From: Palsa-360 sp963719875 | GTDB lineage: Bacteria > Acidobacteriota > Terriglobia > Acidiferrales > UBA7541 | NCBI GenBank assembly: GCA_963719875.1 | Contig: CAVRDJ010000004.1 | Span: 1,736,001-1,800,000, forward strand | DNA: 64,000 nucleotides | Direction: 5' to 3' | In this document: positions 54,927-64,000 of the stretch, piece by piece | How positions within the stretch are numbered: the stretch's first letter is position 1 | Layout of the letters: every line of letters starts with the position of its first letter | Translations under genes and position numbers: made by a program | The notes under the pieces: model-generated | Told to the model about the DNA's origin: nothing | Database searches by the model: none | The model's input: only the letters and a program-made list of their open reading frames with translations

Positions 54927-55616
54927 TCAAGACTTTGCGCGCTTCCTCGTTGGTTCAGCATCGCCTTTGCGCAGCCTTATTTTCCGCGGCTTGATCGTGC
55001 GCACTCGAATAAATCTCTCCCGTTTTGAATTGTAGGTGGTCACAATCCCGCTACCGATGTGATACACCCATCCGTGAAGTTTCAAGTTCCCCTGCTCCAG
55101 CCGCGCCGCGACGGAGGGGTGCGTATGCAGATTCTTGAGCTGCTCGATCACATTCCGCTCCGTGAGCGCAAGCAGAAATTCAGGATCGCTCAAACTTCCA
55201 TGAGACCTCGCAACGGCTTCGCGTGCGGGTTGCGCATGGCCGAGCCAGGCGCTCACGTTCGCAAGCGGTTTCAGCGCTTCAGGATTCAATACGCCCTTCA
55301 TCACGCCGCAATCCGTATGCCCACACACGATGATATCGGGCACGCCCAGGACCCCCACAGCGTATTCAATCGTCGCGGAAACGCCCCCAATCGACTCTGG
55401 ATAACGCGGCACGATGTTGCCGATCACTCGGCAAAGGAACAATTCACCGGGCTTGGTTTGTGTCAGCAGGCAGGGATCAATCCGTGAATCGGCGCACGTG
55501 ATGAACAGAGCCGTCGGCCTCTGCTGGAGAGCCAGTTTGCGGAACAATTCGCGGTGCTTGGGATAGACCTTTTTTTGAAAACGTTTAAGGCCTCGAAGGA
55601 TCCGATCGACGGGCAT
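54927..55616 (-). CDS. Beta-class carbonic anhydrase
   Basis: 229 residues from ATG 55616. The zinc ligands Cys41 (CADSRIDP, with the Asp43-Arg45 dyad), His100 and Cys103 (GHTDCG) are all present. It interconverts CO2 and bicarbonate in the cytoplasm. The C-terminal 40 residues are Lys/Arg-rich (RTIKPRKIRLRKGDAEPTRKRAKS), longer than the standard enzyme and possibly for binding nucleic acid or membranes. No operon partner: proS is 164 bp downstream in the same direction. Confidence 0.93.
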   Translation of the reverse strand: MPVDRILRGLKRFQKKVYPKHRELFRKLALQQRPTALFITCADSRIDPCLLTQTKPGELFLCRVIGNIVPRYPESIGGVSATIEYAVGVLGVPDIIVCGHTDCGVMKGVLNPEALKPLANVSAWLGHAQPAREAVARSHGSLSDPEFLLALTERNVIEQLKNLHTHPSVAARLEQGNLKLHGWVYHIGSGIVTTYNSKRERFIRVRTIKPRKIRLRKGDAEPTRKRAKS

Positions 55617-56179
55617 GACGGGACATTCTGCAACAGGTTGCAGGCGCGGTTCTAGCCAAATTGCGGGGGGCGGCCGGCAACCATTTATGCGATGGTATCG
55701 CGCTCTCGGTTAGAAGGTAGGAAAATCGAGAAATAGGATGGGGTCGGCCTTTTGGCAATTCCCCTCAAATTCATGGTCTAAGTTACCGATCTTTCGTGCA
55801 CGAATTACGAAATCATGAGATAATGGCTACCGGAGTTTAGTGTTCTCTGGACAGCCTGGATGGGGGATCAGAGGCTTTTACAAAGCCTCTGTAGCACATA
55901 TTTTTCGTTTTATTCCGTTGAAAGAGCAAGGCCTAAATTGTGAAGGTGCGGATCGGCGATCCCAAGCCCGCGTCGCGTTCTGCCACGCCGTATTGTACTG
56001 AAAAGAAGTGTCTTAGGAAGTTGCCATTTCATCGATCCAGGCCGCGTGACTTGGCGGCACCAAATGACTCTAATAGATAGAGAATCAAACTGTGTCGAAT
56101 GTGCATCAAACTGCTTCGCTCGCTGATGTGAATAGCAAGTGACGGCCGTAATCAGCTGATTCGCAAGGGGGATAACTGC
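55617..56179. other. Intergenic region upstream of rpoD
   Basis: 563 bp. It contains a half-palindrome (55869-55897) but no supported gene; minus-strand frames here are shadows of the rpoD start region. Promoters for the divergent genes should be in this stretch. Confidence 0.45.
55869..55897. repeat. Half unit with GTAGCAC flank, copy H
   Basis: CAGAGGCTTT-TAC-AAAGCCTCTG is a perfect 10-bp stem followed by GTAGCAC, the boundary of the GTAGC family. A T-rich stretch follows, so it could also work as a terminator. Confidence 0.6.
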
Positions 56180-57886
<1,707 letters not shown>

Positions 57887-57932
57887 GGAATGTTACGAGC
57901 CGGGACGCCCCTGGTGTTCCGGCCGCTTCGTG

Positions 57933-58124
57933 CTACTTCCTAGCAAGTGGTTTCAGCGCTGTCCACGGCACATTTCGCGTGATGTGTCCTTGCCCATCCG
58001 TCGTTTTGAGGTTGGCCGTCTGCATCAGCGAATTGATGTCGGCAACCTCATACACACCCTCTTGCTGAGCCATAGCCACGCGGTCGCCTCGTTTCGGTGC
58101 GATCACATTGGGTTCAGAACTCAT
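57933..58124 (-). CDS. Small protein of unknown function
   Basis: 63 residues with an excellent AGGAGG six bases before ATG 58124. It reads MSSEPNVIAPKRGDRVAMAQQEGVYEVADINSLMQTANLKTTDG..., a compact soluble fold (KRGDRVAMAQQEG and VPWTALKPLARK), like small KOW/SH3-type barrels. It converges with rpoD 46 bp away. No family recognised. The good ribosome site and clean frame suggest it is real. Confidence 0.7.
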   Translation of the reverse strand: MSSEPNVIAPKRGDRVAMAQQEGVYEVADINSLMQTANLKTTDGQGHITRNVPWTALKPLARK

Positions 58125-58368
58125 CTTGGTCCTCCTAATTACCGGCAGATAGCTGGGTTACTCTCCGAAAGGGACGTTCCATAGCAGCCATTCTTACGCC
58201 TCCTTGCCCGGAATAGCCAGAAGTATCATTTTGCGCTTTCCCTTTTGAGCGACTGTGACATCAAGGAGTGGGTGTCGAGACAAAGACCGCGTACCCGAAG
58301 ATAAAAGGCCATGTTCATTTGACCGATGCGTTGAATCAAGCAACTCGTTGCAACTGGTGTACTACTGC

Positions 58369-58671
58369 CTACTGAGCCGCTTCAACAGTCAGTCTCAGCC
58401 CGATTGCTTTGGTAACAGCCACCAAGGTAGACAAACGCGGATTGCCGCGAATCGAGAGCGCCCGATACAGACTCTCCCGTTCAATTCCGGCAGCCTTGGC
58501 GACCTTGGCGATGCCTCGCGCCAGGGCCAGATGTCGCAATGCAATAAGTAGAACGCGGGGTTCGTCCTCGTCTTCCAATGCGGCCTTGAGATACTCGGCG
58601 GCGAAATCCGAGTCCTTCCGAAGCCGGCGGACGACAGCCTCGTCATGGGAGGTGCTCGCTTTGCGTTTCAT
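58369..58671 (-). CDS. HigA-like antitoxin
   Basis: 100 residues; ATG 58671 overlaps the toxin stop by 4 bp (ATGA). It has the antidote-protein layout: a short N-terminal segment (SDFAAEYLKAALEDED) followed by a helix-turn-helix with ARGIAKVAKAAGIERESLYRALSIRGNPRLSTLVAVTKAIGLRL. It binds and neutralises the toxin and represses its own operon. The toxin-first order is the HigBA arrangement. Confidence 0.88.
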   Translation of the reverse strand: MKRKASTSHDEAVVRRLRKDSDFAAEYLKAALEDEDEPRVLLIALRHLALARGIAKVAKAAGIERESLYRALSIRGNPRLSTLVAVTKAIGLRLTVEAAQ

Positions 58672-58997
58672 GCGGTTCCACTCCTTTCCTTGTAATCCTT
58701 GAGATATTTCAGCGCCTGCTCAATGTCTATCGACTGTTTTCGCTTATCGCCGCCACAAAGTAGCAGTACGCAGACTGCGCCAAGCATCGCGTAATAGATC
58801 CGGTAGCCGGGCCCCCAATCGATTCGTAATTCAAACAAGCCTTGGCGGAGGGGCCTGGAGTCGCCAAAGTTTCCAGCAGCGAGCCGGTTGATCCGGACCG
58901 CAATCTTCGCTTGTGCGCGGGCGTCTGCCAGCTGCGTGAGCCAATGATCGAAAACATCTTTCCCGGTTCGGCTGATGTAATGGCGAATTTCGATCAC
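58668..58997 (-). CDS. HigB/Gp49-like RelE-superfamily toxin
   Basis: 109 residues from GTG 58997. It has the addiction-module killer layout: ISRTGKDVFDHWLTQLADARAQAKIAVRINRLAAGNFGD, LRQGLFELRIDWGPGYRIYYAMLG and LLLCGGDKRKQSIDIEQALKYLKDY. Such toxins cleave mRNA on the ribosome. A clear promoter lies just upstream, its -10 6 bp from the GTG, so the transcript would be nearly leaderless. The antitoxin gene follows with overlap. Confidence 0.9.
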   Translation of the reverse strand: MIEIRHYISRTGKDVFDHWLTQLADARAQAKIAVRINRLAAGNFGDSRPLRQGLFELRIDWGPGYRIYYAMLGAVCVLLLCGGDKRKQSIDIEQALKYLKDYKERSGTA

Positions 58998-59003
58998 CTT
59001 TTC

Positions 59004-59032
59004 ATTGTAACTTATAAATCACAACATGGCAA
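59004..59032 (-). promoter_or_regulatory. Promoter of the toxin-antitoxin operon
   Basis: Minus strand TTGCCA (59027-59032), 17-bp spacer, TACAAT (59004-59009); the GTG follows after 6 bp. The AT-rich spacer contrasts with the surroundings. Confidence 0.6.
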
Positions 59033-59118
59033 AATGATTTCCAGGAATTGGAATTCCCCGCCGGAATCCGATAGAATCGCTCTGGGCAGTCTCTTGGCAG
59101 AATCTTCCACCAAACCGC

Positions 59119-59197
59119 CGATTGAAGTGGGTTCCGACCACGAGGGATTTCGCGCGATGGAATCGATTAGGAAATTCCTCATAGGCGAAGGATTTCT
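59119..59197 (+). pseudogene. Remnant of ribose-5-phosphate isomerase B (rpiB)
   Basis: The plus frame upstream of glyA reads IEVGSDHEGFRAMESIRKFL then GEGF, matching the RpiB N-terminus (IAxGSDHAGFxLKExIKxFL). Only about 27 residues remain; a palindrome half unit (59215-59240) follows in place of the rest. In Acidobacteriota rpiB commonly precedes glyA, which supports the reading. No start signal is preserved. Confidence 0.5.
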
Positions 59198-59214
59198 GCC
59201 AATCGCGCAGAAAA

Positions 59215-59240
59215 GCCCCGCGTCTGAAGACGCGGGCTAC
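59215..59240. repeat. GTAGC-type half unit, copy I (inverse)
   Basis: CCCGCGTC-TGAA-GACGCGGG followed by CTAC: the right-half form of the palindrome. It abuts the rpiB remnant and lies 49 bp upstream of glyA. Confidence 0.7.
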
Positions 59241-59288
59241 AGCACTAAGCGCCCCAGCGAGGCCTGGGCGTGGAGGCTTCGAAAATAG

Positions 59289-60602
59289 ATGGACACGAAA
59301 ATTTCACAGCACATGAACCGCCCGCTCCAGGAAGTCGATCCTGACATCGCGGACGTGCTGCGCGACGAAGGACGACGCCAGGGCACCGGCCTCGAGCTGA
59401 TTCCCTCGGAAAATTTTGTTTCCGAAGCGGTGCTGGAAGCGATGGGCTCGGTGCTCACCAACAAGTACGCCGAGGGCTATCCCGGCAAGCGCTATTACGG
59501 CGGCTGCGAATTCGCCGACCGCGCCGAACAGCTCGCGATTGACCGCGCGAAAGCCCTGTTTGGCGCCGAGCACGCCAACGTGCAATCTCATTCGGGCACG
59601 CAGGCGAACGTTTCCGTTTACATGGCGGCGCTGCAGCCGGGCGACACGGTGCTCGGCATGAACCTCTCGCACGGCGGGCACCTGACGCACGGGCATCCTC
59701 TCAACTTTTCCGGGAAGATGTACAAATTTATTCCCTACGGCGTGAGCAAGGAAACCGAGACGATCGATTACGACGAACTGGGCCGCCTGGCGCGCGAGCA
59801 CAAGCCGAAAATGATTGTCGCGGGGGCGAGCGCGTATTCGCGCATCATCGATTTTCCGCGCATGGCGGAGATCGCGCGTTCGGCCGGCGCGCTGTTTTTC
59901 GTGGACATGGCGCACATCGCGGGCCTCGTCGCCGGGGGAATGCACCCCAGCCCGGTGCCGCACGCCGATTTCGTTTCGACGACGACGCACAAGACGCTGC
60001 GCGGACCGCGCGGCGGCCTGGTGATGTGCAAGGCGCAATACGCGAAGGAACTGGACCGCATCACGTTTCCGGGGACGCAGGGCGGCCCGCTCATGCACAT
60101 TATCGCCGCGAAAGCCGTTTGCCTGAAGGAAGCGGCCGAGCCGGGATTCCGCGAGTACGCGAAACAAATTGTCGCGAACGCGCAAAGGCTCGCCGCCGAA
60201 ATCACGAAAGCGGGTTTCCGCATCGTCAGCGGCGGCACGGACAATCATCTTTTTCTGATCGATCTGTATTCGCGCGGGATCACCGGAAAGGACGCTCAGC
60301 CGGCCCTGGACCGCGCGGGCATCACCGTGAACAAAAACTCGATTCCCTTCGACCCCACTCCGCCGATGACCGGTGGCGGCATCCGCATGGGCACTCCCGC
60401 CGTGACGACGCGCGGCATGCTCGAGCCGGAAATGGCGCGCATCGCCGCCTGGATCGCCGAGGTGCTCTCGCATCTGGGCGACGCCGAGCGCGAGCGGCGC
60501 ATTCGCGGCGAGGTCGCGGAGTTTGCCGTGCAGTTCCCGCTCTATACGCGGCGCTGGGACCTCGCGCCGTCGCTGGCCGGGAGCCGCGGCCCCGCGCGGT
60601 GA
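59289..60602 (+). CDS. glyA: Serine hydroxymethyltransferase
   Basis: 437 residues from ATG 59289. The PLP lysine is Lys235 in STTTHKTLRGPRGG; other motifs are LIPSENFVSEAVLEAMGS, HANVQSHSGTQAN and VDMAHIAGLVAGG. It interconverts serine and glycine, feeding one-carbon units to tetrahydrofolate. It is followed 12 bp later by a glycosyltransferase, probably the same transcript, and preceded by an rpiB remnant. Confidence 0.95.
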   Translation: MDTKISQHMNRPLQEVDPDIADVLRDEGRRQGTGLELIPSENFVSEAVLEAMGSVLTNKYAEGYPGKRYYGGCEFADRAEQLAIDRAKALFGAEHANVQSHSGTQANVSVYMAALQPGDTVLGMNLSHGGHLTHGHPLNFSGKMYKFIPYGVSKETETIDYDELGRLAREHKPKMIVAGASAYSRIIDFPRMAEIARSAGALFFVDMAHIAGLVAGGMHPSPVPHADFVSTTTHKTLRGPRGGLVMCKAQYAKELDRITFPGTQGGPLMHIIAAKAVCLKEAAEPGFREYAKQIVANAQRLAAEITKAGFRIVSGGTDNHLFLIDLYSRGITGKDAQPALDRAGITVNKNSIPFDPTPPMTGGGIRMGTPAVTTRGMLEPEMARIAAWIAEVLSHLGDAERERRIRGEVAEFAVQFPLYTRRWDLAPSLAGSRGPAR

Positions 60603-60614
60603 GCGCCGGCAGCG

Positions 60615-61763
60615 ATGCGTGTTGCGATTGATATCCGGCGCGCCGGTGATTTCGGAATCGGCACTTACATCCGCAACATCATCAACCAGTTTGCGCGCGC
60701 CGGCGACGGCACGGAATATTTACTGATCGGCCAACAGTCCCACCTGAAGGAATTCGATCCCCTGCCCGAAAATTTCACCCTGCTGGAATATCCGTCCGAG
60801 CCGGGCTCCTTCCACACGCACCTGCATTTGCCCTTCCTGCTGCACAAGCGGGACGTGGATCTTCTGCACATGCCTTGGTTCTATGCGCCAGCCATCGTGC
60901 CGTCGCGCCTGGTGATCACGATTCACGACTTGACGGAGATTCTCACTCCGCCGCCCGGCATTTCGGCGACCATTCAGGCCGCGCGATTGTATTTCGCGCG
61001 GCGCGCCTTGACGCGAGCCGACCGCATCCTGGCCGTGTCTCATTCGACCAAGCGGGATCTGTCCCATGTCTTCGACGTTCCGGAAGAAAAAATCGAGGTC
61101 GTCTACAACGCGCTGGACGAACGTTTTCTGCGCGAGCCGATGCCCGAGGGCGCCGACCGCATCCTGGAACGCCATGCGGTGACGGATCCCTTCGTGCTTT
61201 ACGCGGGGAACATCAAGCCGCAGAAGAATCTGCCGCGCCTGATTGAAGCGTTCGCGGTGGCCAAGGCGGACCTGCGCGATCACCCCGTGTATTCCAACCT
61301 GAAATTGTTGCTGATCGGCGATTCCGCGGAGGAACATTCGGACTTGCGGCGGGCCGTTCTGCGCTCGCGGGTGCAAGCGGACGTCCGCTTTCTGGGATTC
61401 GTCCCGCACCCGGTGCTGCGCGTCTTTTATTCTCGTGCGAGCGCCTTCCTTTTCCCTTCGCTGTACGAAGGGTTCGGCCTCCCTCCGCTCGAGGCCATGG
61501 CGCACGGCGCTCCGGTGCTGACCTCGAGCGTATCGTCCTTGCCGGAAGTGTTCTCGCAGGCCGCGCTGCTGGCGAACCCGGAAAATATATTTGAAATTGC
61601 GCGCGGGATACGGCAAATCCTGACCGAAGACGTCCTGCGCGAAACGCTCGTGCGCCGCGGCTACGAACTCGTCCAAAAGTATTCCTGGGAGCGATCGGCG
61701 GCGCAGGTGCGGGAAGTGTACCGCTCCGTGGTCGCGGGCGAGCCGGTGAAATCCACCGCATAG
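60615..61763 (+). CDS. GT4-family glycosyltransferase
   Basis: 382 residues from ATG 60615. GT-B fold: N-terminal MRVAIDIRRAGDFGIGTYIRN, then VLYAGNIKPQKNLPRLIEAF and LFPSLYEGFGLPPLEAMAHGAPVLTS with the EX7E donor-binding motif typical of GT4 mannosyl/rhamnosyl transferases. Likely cytoplasmic, building polysaccharide or glycolipid. The sugar and acceptor cannot be told. It is 12 bp downstream of glyA. Confidence 0.85.
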   Translation: MRVAIDIRRAGDFGIGTYIRNIINQFARAGDGTEYLLIGQQSHLKEFDPLPENFTLLEYPSEPGSFHTHLHLPFLLHKRDVDLLHMPWFYAPAIVPSRLVITIHDLTEILTPPPGISATIQAARLYFARRALTRADRILAVSHSTKRDLSHVFDVPEEKIEVVYNALDERFLREPMPEGADRILERHAVTDPFVLYAGNIKPQKNLPRLIEAFAVAKADLRDHPVYSNLKLLLIGDSAEEHSDLRRAVLRSRVQADVRFLGFVPHPVLRVFYSRASAFLFPSLYEGFGLPPLEAMAHGAPVLTSSVSSLPEVFSQAALLANPENIFEIARGIRQILTEDVLRETLVRRGYELVQKYSWERSAAQVREVYRSVVAGEPVKSTA

Positions 61764-61774
61764 AAATCAAGGCA

Positions 61775-61886
61775 TTCAACACAGAGAACACAGAGGAAAG
61801 AAGAGAAAGAATCCCTTCATAACATCAAATTTCCGATTTGCTGTTCAGGTTCTCTCTCTTGCTTTCTCTGTGTCCTCTGTGTTGAA
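61775..61886. repeat. Inverted repeat of TTCAACACAGAG type
   Basis: TTCAACACAGAGAACACAGAG (61775-61795) faces CTCTGTGTCCTCTGTGTTGAA (61866-61886), an imperfect long palindrome. A single similar arm occurs at about 37654-37675 beside tldD. This is a third repeat class in the window. Confidence 0.7.
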
Positions 61887-61907
61887 ATCCGCGCTCCTCC
61901 ATTCCGC

Positions 61908-62321
61908 CTAAGACGTCGTTGAGATGATTTCAAGTTCCCGCACAGCTCCGTCGCGAATCGAAAATGCGCGGACGGGATTCCGCGCGTCCGCTTGCAGCGA
62001 AATAATGAAATACGCCTGGTCGGGATAGCAGGCCTGCGCGATGTCCCGCGGTGATGGAACGTTTTCATTGGACAGATGCGAATGATAGATCCCCAGGTGC
62101 GTCAAGCCTTCGGCGGGCATCGTCCGAAATAGCTGAAACAATTCCTGCGGGGCAATTTCATACGCGGTAGCGCTGGCAAGCGCATTCCTCGTTGGAAAAA
62201 TCGTGGTGATCACGCCGTCACGGCCCGCAAGCAGCCCGCAACATTCGATTTCCGGTTCGCTCCGCGCTTGCAAGAGCATTTCCCTCAGTATTTCCGCGCG
62301 AACCCGGACAGGATCGGCCAT
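61908..62321 (-). CDS. JAMM/MPN-domain metalloprotease
   Basis: 137 residues from ATG 62321. The JAMM motif is complete: Glu26 in EIECCGLLAG, His80 and His82 in IYHSHLS, Ser90 and Asp93 in PSPRD. Bacterial versions of this size remove C-terminal peptides or sulfur carriers from small ubiquitin-like proteins (ThiS/MoaD-like), but no such partner gene is in the window. It stands alone between a repeat and an unrelated gene. Confidence 0.88.
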   Translation of the reverse strand: MADPVRVRAEILREMLLQARSEPEIECCGLLAGRDGVITTIFPTRNALASATAYEIAPQELFQLFRTMPAEGLTHLGIYHSHLSNENVPSPRDIAQACYPDQAYFIISLQADARNPVRAFSIRDGAVRELEIISTTS

Positions 62322-62393
62322 GCGCGCCAGTGTACCTCAGACCGCAGGGCCGAATCAGGATGGGTGTGATTTTTGCAGGGACGCGGCTGAAGA

Positions 62394-62870
62394 TCAGGCG
62401 GTCACATTCAGACTTCCGGAACTCGCTTGACCTGACACGCCGCTCGTGCCGCTCGATCCGCCCGGCAGGAAACCGCCAATCTGCCGAATATCGTTCTGCA
62501 AGGTCGCATACGCCAATTGAGCTCCCGAAAGATTTCCCGCCTGCAAATCTTGCGCCAGTGTACTGAAAGCCTGCGCGATCGGATTGGCCGGCTGAAATGA
62601 AGGAGTGGAGGAAGGTGGTAAGCCGCCCGCAGGCTGATGGTGGTGGTGACGCCCTTCGACCTGTTGGCTGGAGATCTGCTGGACGTCCTGTTGAAGACTT
62701 GTGAAATCTTGCTGCGCCAACTGCAAGTTCCCTGCCTTGAGGTCCTGACCCAATTGCTGAAACTCAGTCTTGATTTGTTGAAAATCGGTTGGCTTGTTTT
62801 GAGAACCCTGAGTATTGTGAGCCGCGCCGGCGGCGAACAAATTGCTGCTCAAGATGCCAATGATCGACAT
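62394..62870 (-). CDS. Protein with duplicated helical repeat, unknown function
   Basis: 158 residues; GAGGTG seven bases before ATG 62870. Two tandem copies of a helical unit: FQQLGQDLKAGNLQLAQ...LQQDVQQI and FSTLAQDLQAGNLSGAQ...LQNDIRQI. Between them is a linker with HHHH and Pro-rich stretches. The C-terminal end is Gly/Ser-rich. The type is known from Acidobacteriota without a role. No signal peptide is convincing. Confidence 0.75.
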   Translation of the reverse strand: MSIIGILSSNLFAAGAAHNTQGSQNKPTDFQQIKTEFQQLGQDLKAGNLQLAQQDFTSLQQDVQQISSQQVEGRHHHHQPAGGLPPSSTPSFQPANPIAQAFSTLAQDLQAGNLSGAQLAYATLQNDIRQIGGFLPGGSSGTSGVSGQASSGSLNVTA

Positions 62871-63246
62871 GTTTTCACCTCATCCCTCCGTGAGACAAAC
62901 GGCAAAGTGGCGCTATTGCTGAAGCAAGCGGCACGCCAAGTCCGCAGACTCGTGCAAAATATCTAATCCGCCGAATCCAAATGCTTTGCGGCGCGCGAGA
63001 ACTCTGCGCAATCTTCCTCGCTCGATCTCCCGGGCAAGAACGCCTCCTAGTGGGAAAATTTCACGGCATATATTGCCCCTGCTCCATATCGGTGCACCCC
63101 CTTCCAGCTGAGTTTCAAATGTCCGAAAAAGAGAATTTGGTTGAATCCCGGGAACGCCATTCTCCTGAATGGCGTGGTGCAAACCGCCAATCGGGAGATT
63201 GGCGTTCCCGGGCGACATCACCAGTCACTTCAGCGGGCATGCCTCG
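62871..63246. other. Intergenic region with repeat, no gene seen
   Basis: 376 bp. Apart from the palindrome at 63147-63212, no supported gene; it should hold the promoter for the repeat-protein gene. Confidence 0.4.
63147..63212. repeat. CCCGGGAACGCC-type palindrome, copy 2
   Basis: Same plan as 40523-40590, but the left half reads CGCCATT...AATGGCG where copy 1 has CGCCAAT...ATTGGCG. The change is matched on both sides of the half-hairpin, keeping it paired although it weakens the long stem. Confidence 0.85.
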
Positions 63247-63279
63247 AAAAAAAAGGCGTCCCGATAAAACCGGGACGCC
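63247..63279 (-). terminator. Intrinsic terminator of ftsZ
   Basis: On the minus strand GGCGTCCCG, a 7-base loop, CGGGACGCC, then eight T residues: a textbook Rho-independent terminator, 25 bp after the ftsZ stop. Confidence 0.92.
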
Positions 63280-63303
63280 CGAAAACACTTGATGAAGATC
63301 GCG

Positions 63304-64000
63304 CTACGCTTTTTGCGCCGCGCGCCGGAGATACGTGGGTACGTCGAGATCATCCGCAGCCGCCGTATTTTCCTGGTGAATGACTTCGTTGACAGCGGGA
63401 CGCGGCCCTTCCTGCGGAATCTCCTGCGGCTCCACGACCATTTCTTCCCCGCGCCCGGCCTTCCACGTCTTCGGCAGATATGAAGGTTTCTGGTGCGGCT
63501 GCCGCCGCGCCGCCTCGCGGAATCCCGCGGCGATGACGGTAATCTTCACCTGCTCCTTCATGTTCTCGTCCAGGACGGCGCCGAAAATAATGTTGGCGTT
63601 TTCATGCGCAGCCTTCTCGATGACGGAAGAAGCTTCGTGGACTTCACTCAGCGTGAGGCTGGACGAACCGCAGATGTTGATGAGGATGCCTTGCGCGCCC
63701 TGAATCGAATTGTCTTCGAGCAGCGGGCTGTTGATCGCGCGCGTGGCGGCATCGACCGCGCGGTTCGCCCCGGAAGCAACGGCAGTACCCATCACGGCGT
63801 ACCCCTGTCCTTGCATGATGGTGCGGACATCGGCGAAATCGCGATTGACGATGCCGGGAATGGTGATGATGTCGCTGATGCCCTGCACGGCCTGGCGCAG
63901 GACGTCATCGGCGATCCGAAACGCCTCGAAGAAGCTCGTTCCCGCTTCCACGGTTTCGAGCAGCCGCTCGTTGGGAATGACGATGACCGTGTCGACGCTG
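63304..64000 (-). CDS. ftsZ: Cell-division protein FtsZ, 3' part (cut by window end)
   Basis: The last about 232 residues are present; the GTP-binding N-terminus lies beyond the window. The visible part contains VDTVIVIPNERLLE, GISDIITIPGIVNRDFADVRTIM (T7-loop region), GQGYAVMGTAVASG and the C-terminal ITVIAAGFR. The tail is Pro/Gln-rich with DDLDVPTYLRRAAQKA at the end, the conserved peptide that binds FtsA/ZipA. It forms the division ring. A strong terminator follows. Confidence 0.95.
   Translation of the reverse strand, partial: SVDTVIVIPNERLLETVEAGTSFFEAFRIADDVLRQAVQGISDIITIPGIVNRDFADVRTIMQGQGYAVMGTAVASGANRAVDAATRAINSPLLEDNSIQGAQGILINICGSSSLTLSEVHEASSVIEKAAHENANIIFGAVLDENMKEQVKITVIAAGFREAARRQPHQKPSYLPKTWKAGRGEEMVVEPQEIPQEGPRPAVNEVIHQENTAAADDLDVPTYLRRAAQKA

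Overview
The window most likely comes from an Acidobacteriota chromosome (Terriglobia-like, moderately GC-rich). This is inferred from gene content: an Oar-type TonB receptor with a carboxypeptidase-regulatory N-terminus, secreted YncE/YVTN beta-propellers, a DUF6152 protein, a complete hopanoid operon, an NfeD/slipin pair, a TldD/TldE pair, a eukaryote-like ProRS and many dispersed palindromic repeats. No rRNA is present. There is one tRNA, for Lys.

Layout. (1) 1-9.3 kb is an envelope/periplasmic region: a redoxin remnant, two propeller lipoprotein-like exports, an NHL-repeat remnant and a large TonB receptor on the minus strand, then a cupredoxin, a one-haem cytochrome c and a third YVTN propeller on the plus strand. 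(2) 9.6-11.1 kb holds tRNA-Lys, a ribosome hibernation factor and a zinc-ribbon protein. (3) 11.2-21.8 kb is a minus-strand hopanoid operon read shc-hpnH-hpnA-hpnG-MDR-MDR-hpnCD(fused)-hpnE, with start/stop overlaps at most junctions. It can supply squalene, cyclise it to hopene and add and trim the adenosyl side chain. Two zinc dehydrogenases of unknown role sit inside it. (4) 22-26 kb carries the lipid A genes lpxD and an lpxL-like acyltransferase, then an ArnT/PMT-like glycosyltransferase. (5) 25.9-36 kb is mixed: an alpha/beta hydrolase with a missing nucleophile, two double-GNAT acetyltransferases, a frameshifted YedY/SoxC-like oxidoreductase, a complete 1567-bp insertion sequence with a 15-bp target duplication, and a DUF6152 pair.

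(6) 34.6-43.3 kb has tldE, tldD, ahcY, metK, prfB (with its programmed +1 frameshift) and lnt on the minus strand. (7) 43.9-55.6 kb has an orphan Flp-type pilin, then SPOR, slipin, NfeD, two TPR proteins, a class A PBP, proS and a beta-carbonic anhydrase. (8) 56-64 kb has rpoD, a 63-residue protein, a HigBA-like toxin-antitoxin pair, an rpiB remnant, glyA, a GT4 glycosyltransferase, a JAMM protease, an internal-repeat protein and the 3' part of ftsZ with a strong terminator.

The most interesting items are the two dehydrogenases translationally coupled to hpnG, candidates for the reductive step between ribosylhopane and bacteriohopanetetrol; the in-frame HpnC-HpnD fusion overlapping hpnE; and a palindrome family in more than ten places whose hairpin arms differ between copies but stay self-complementary.
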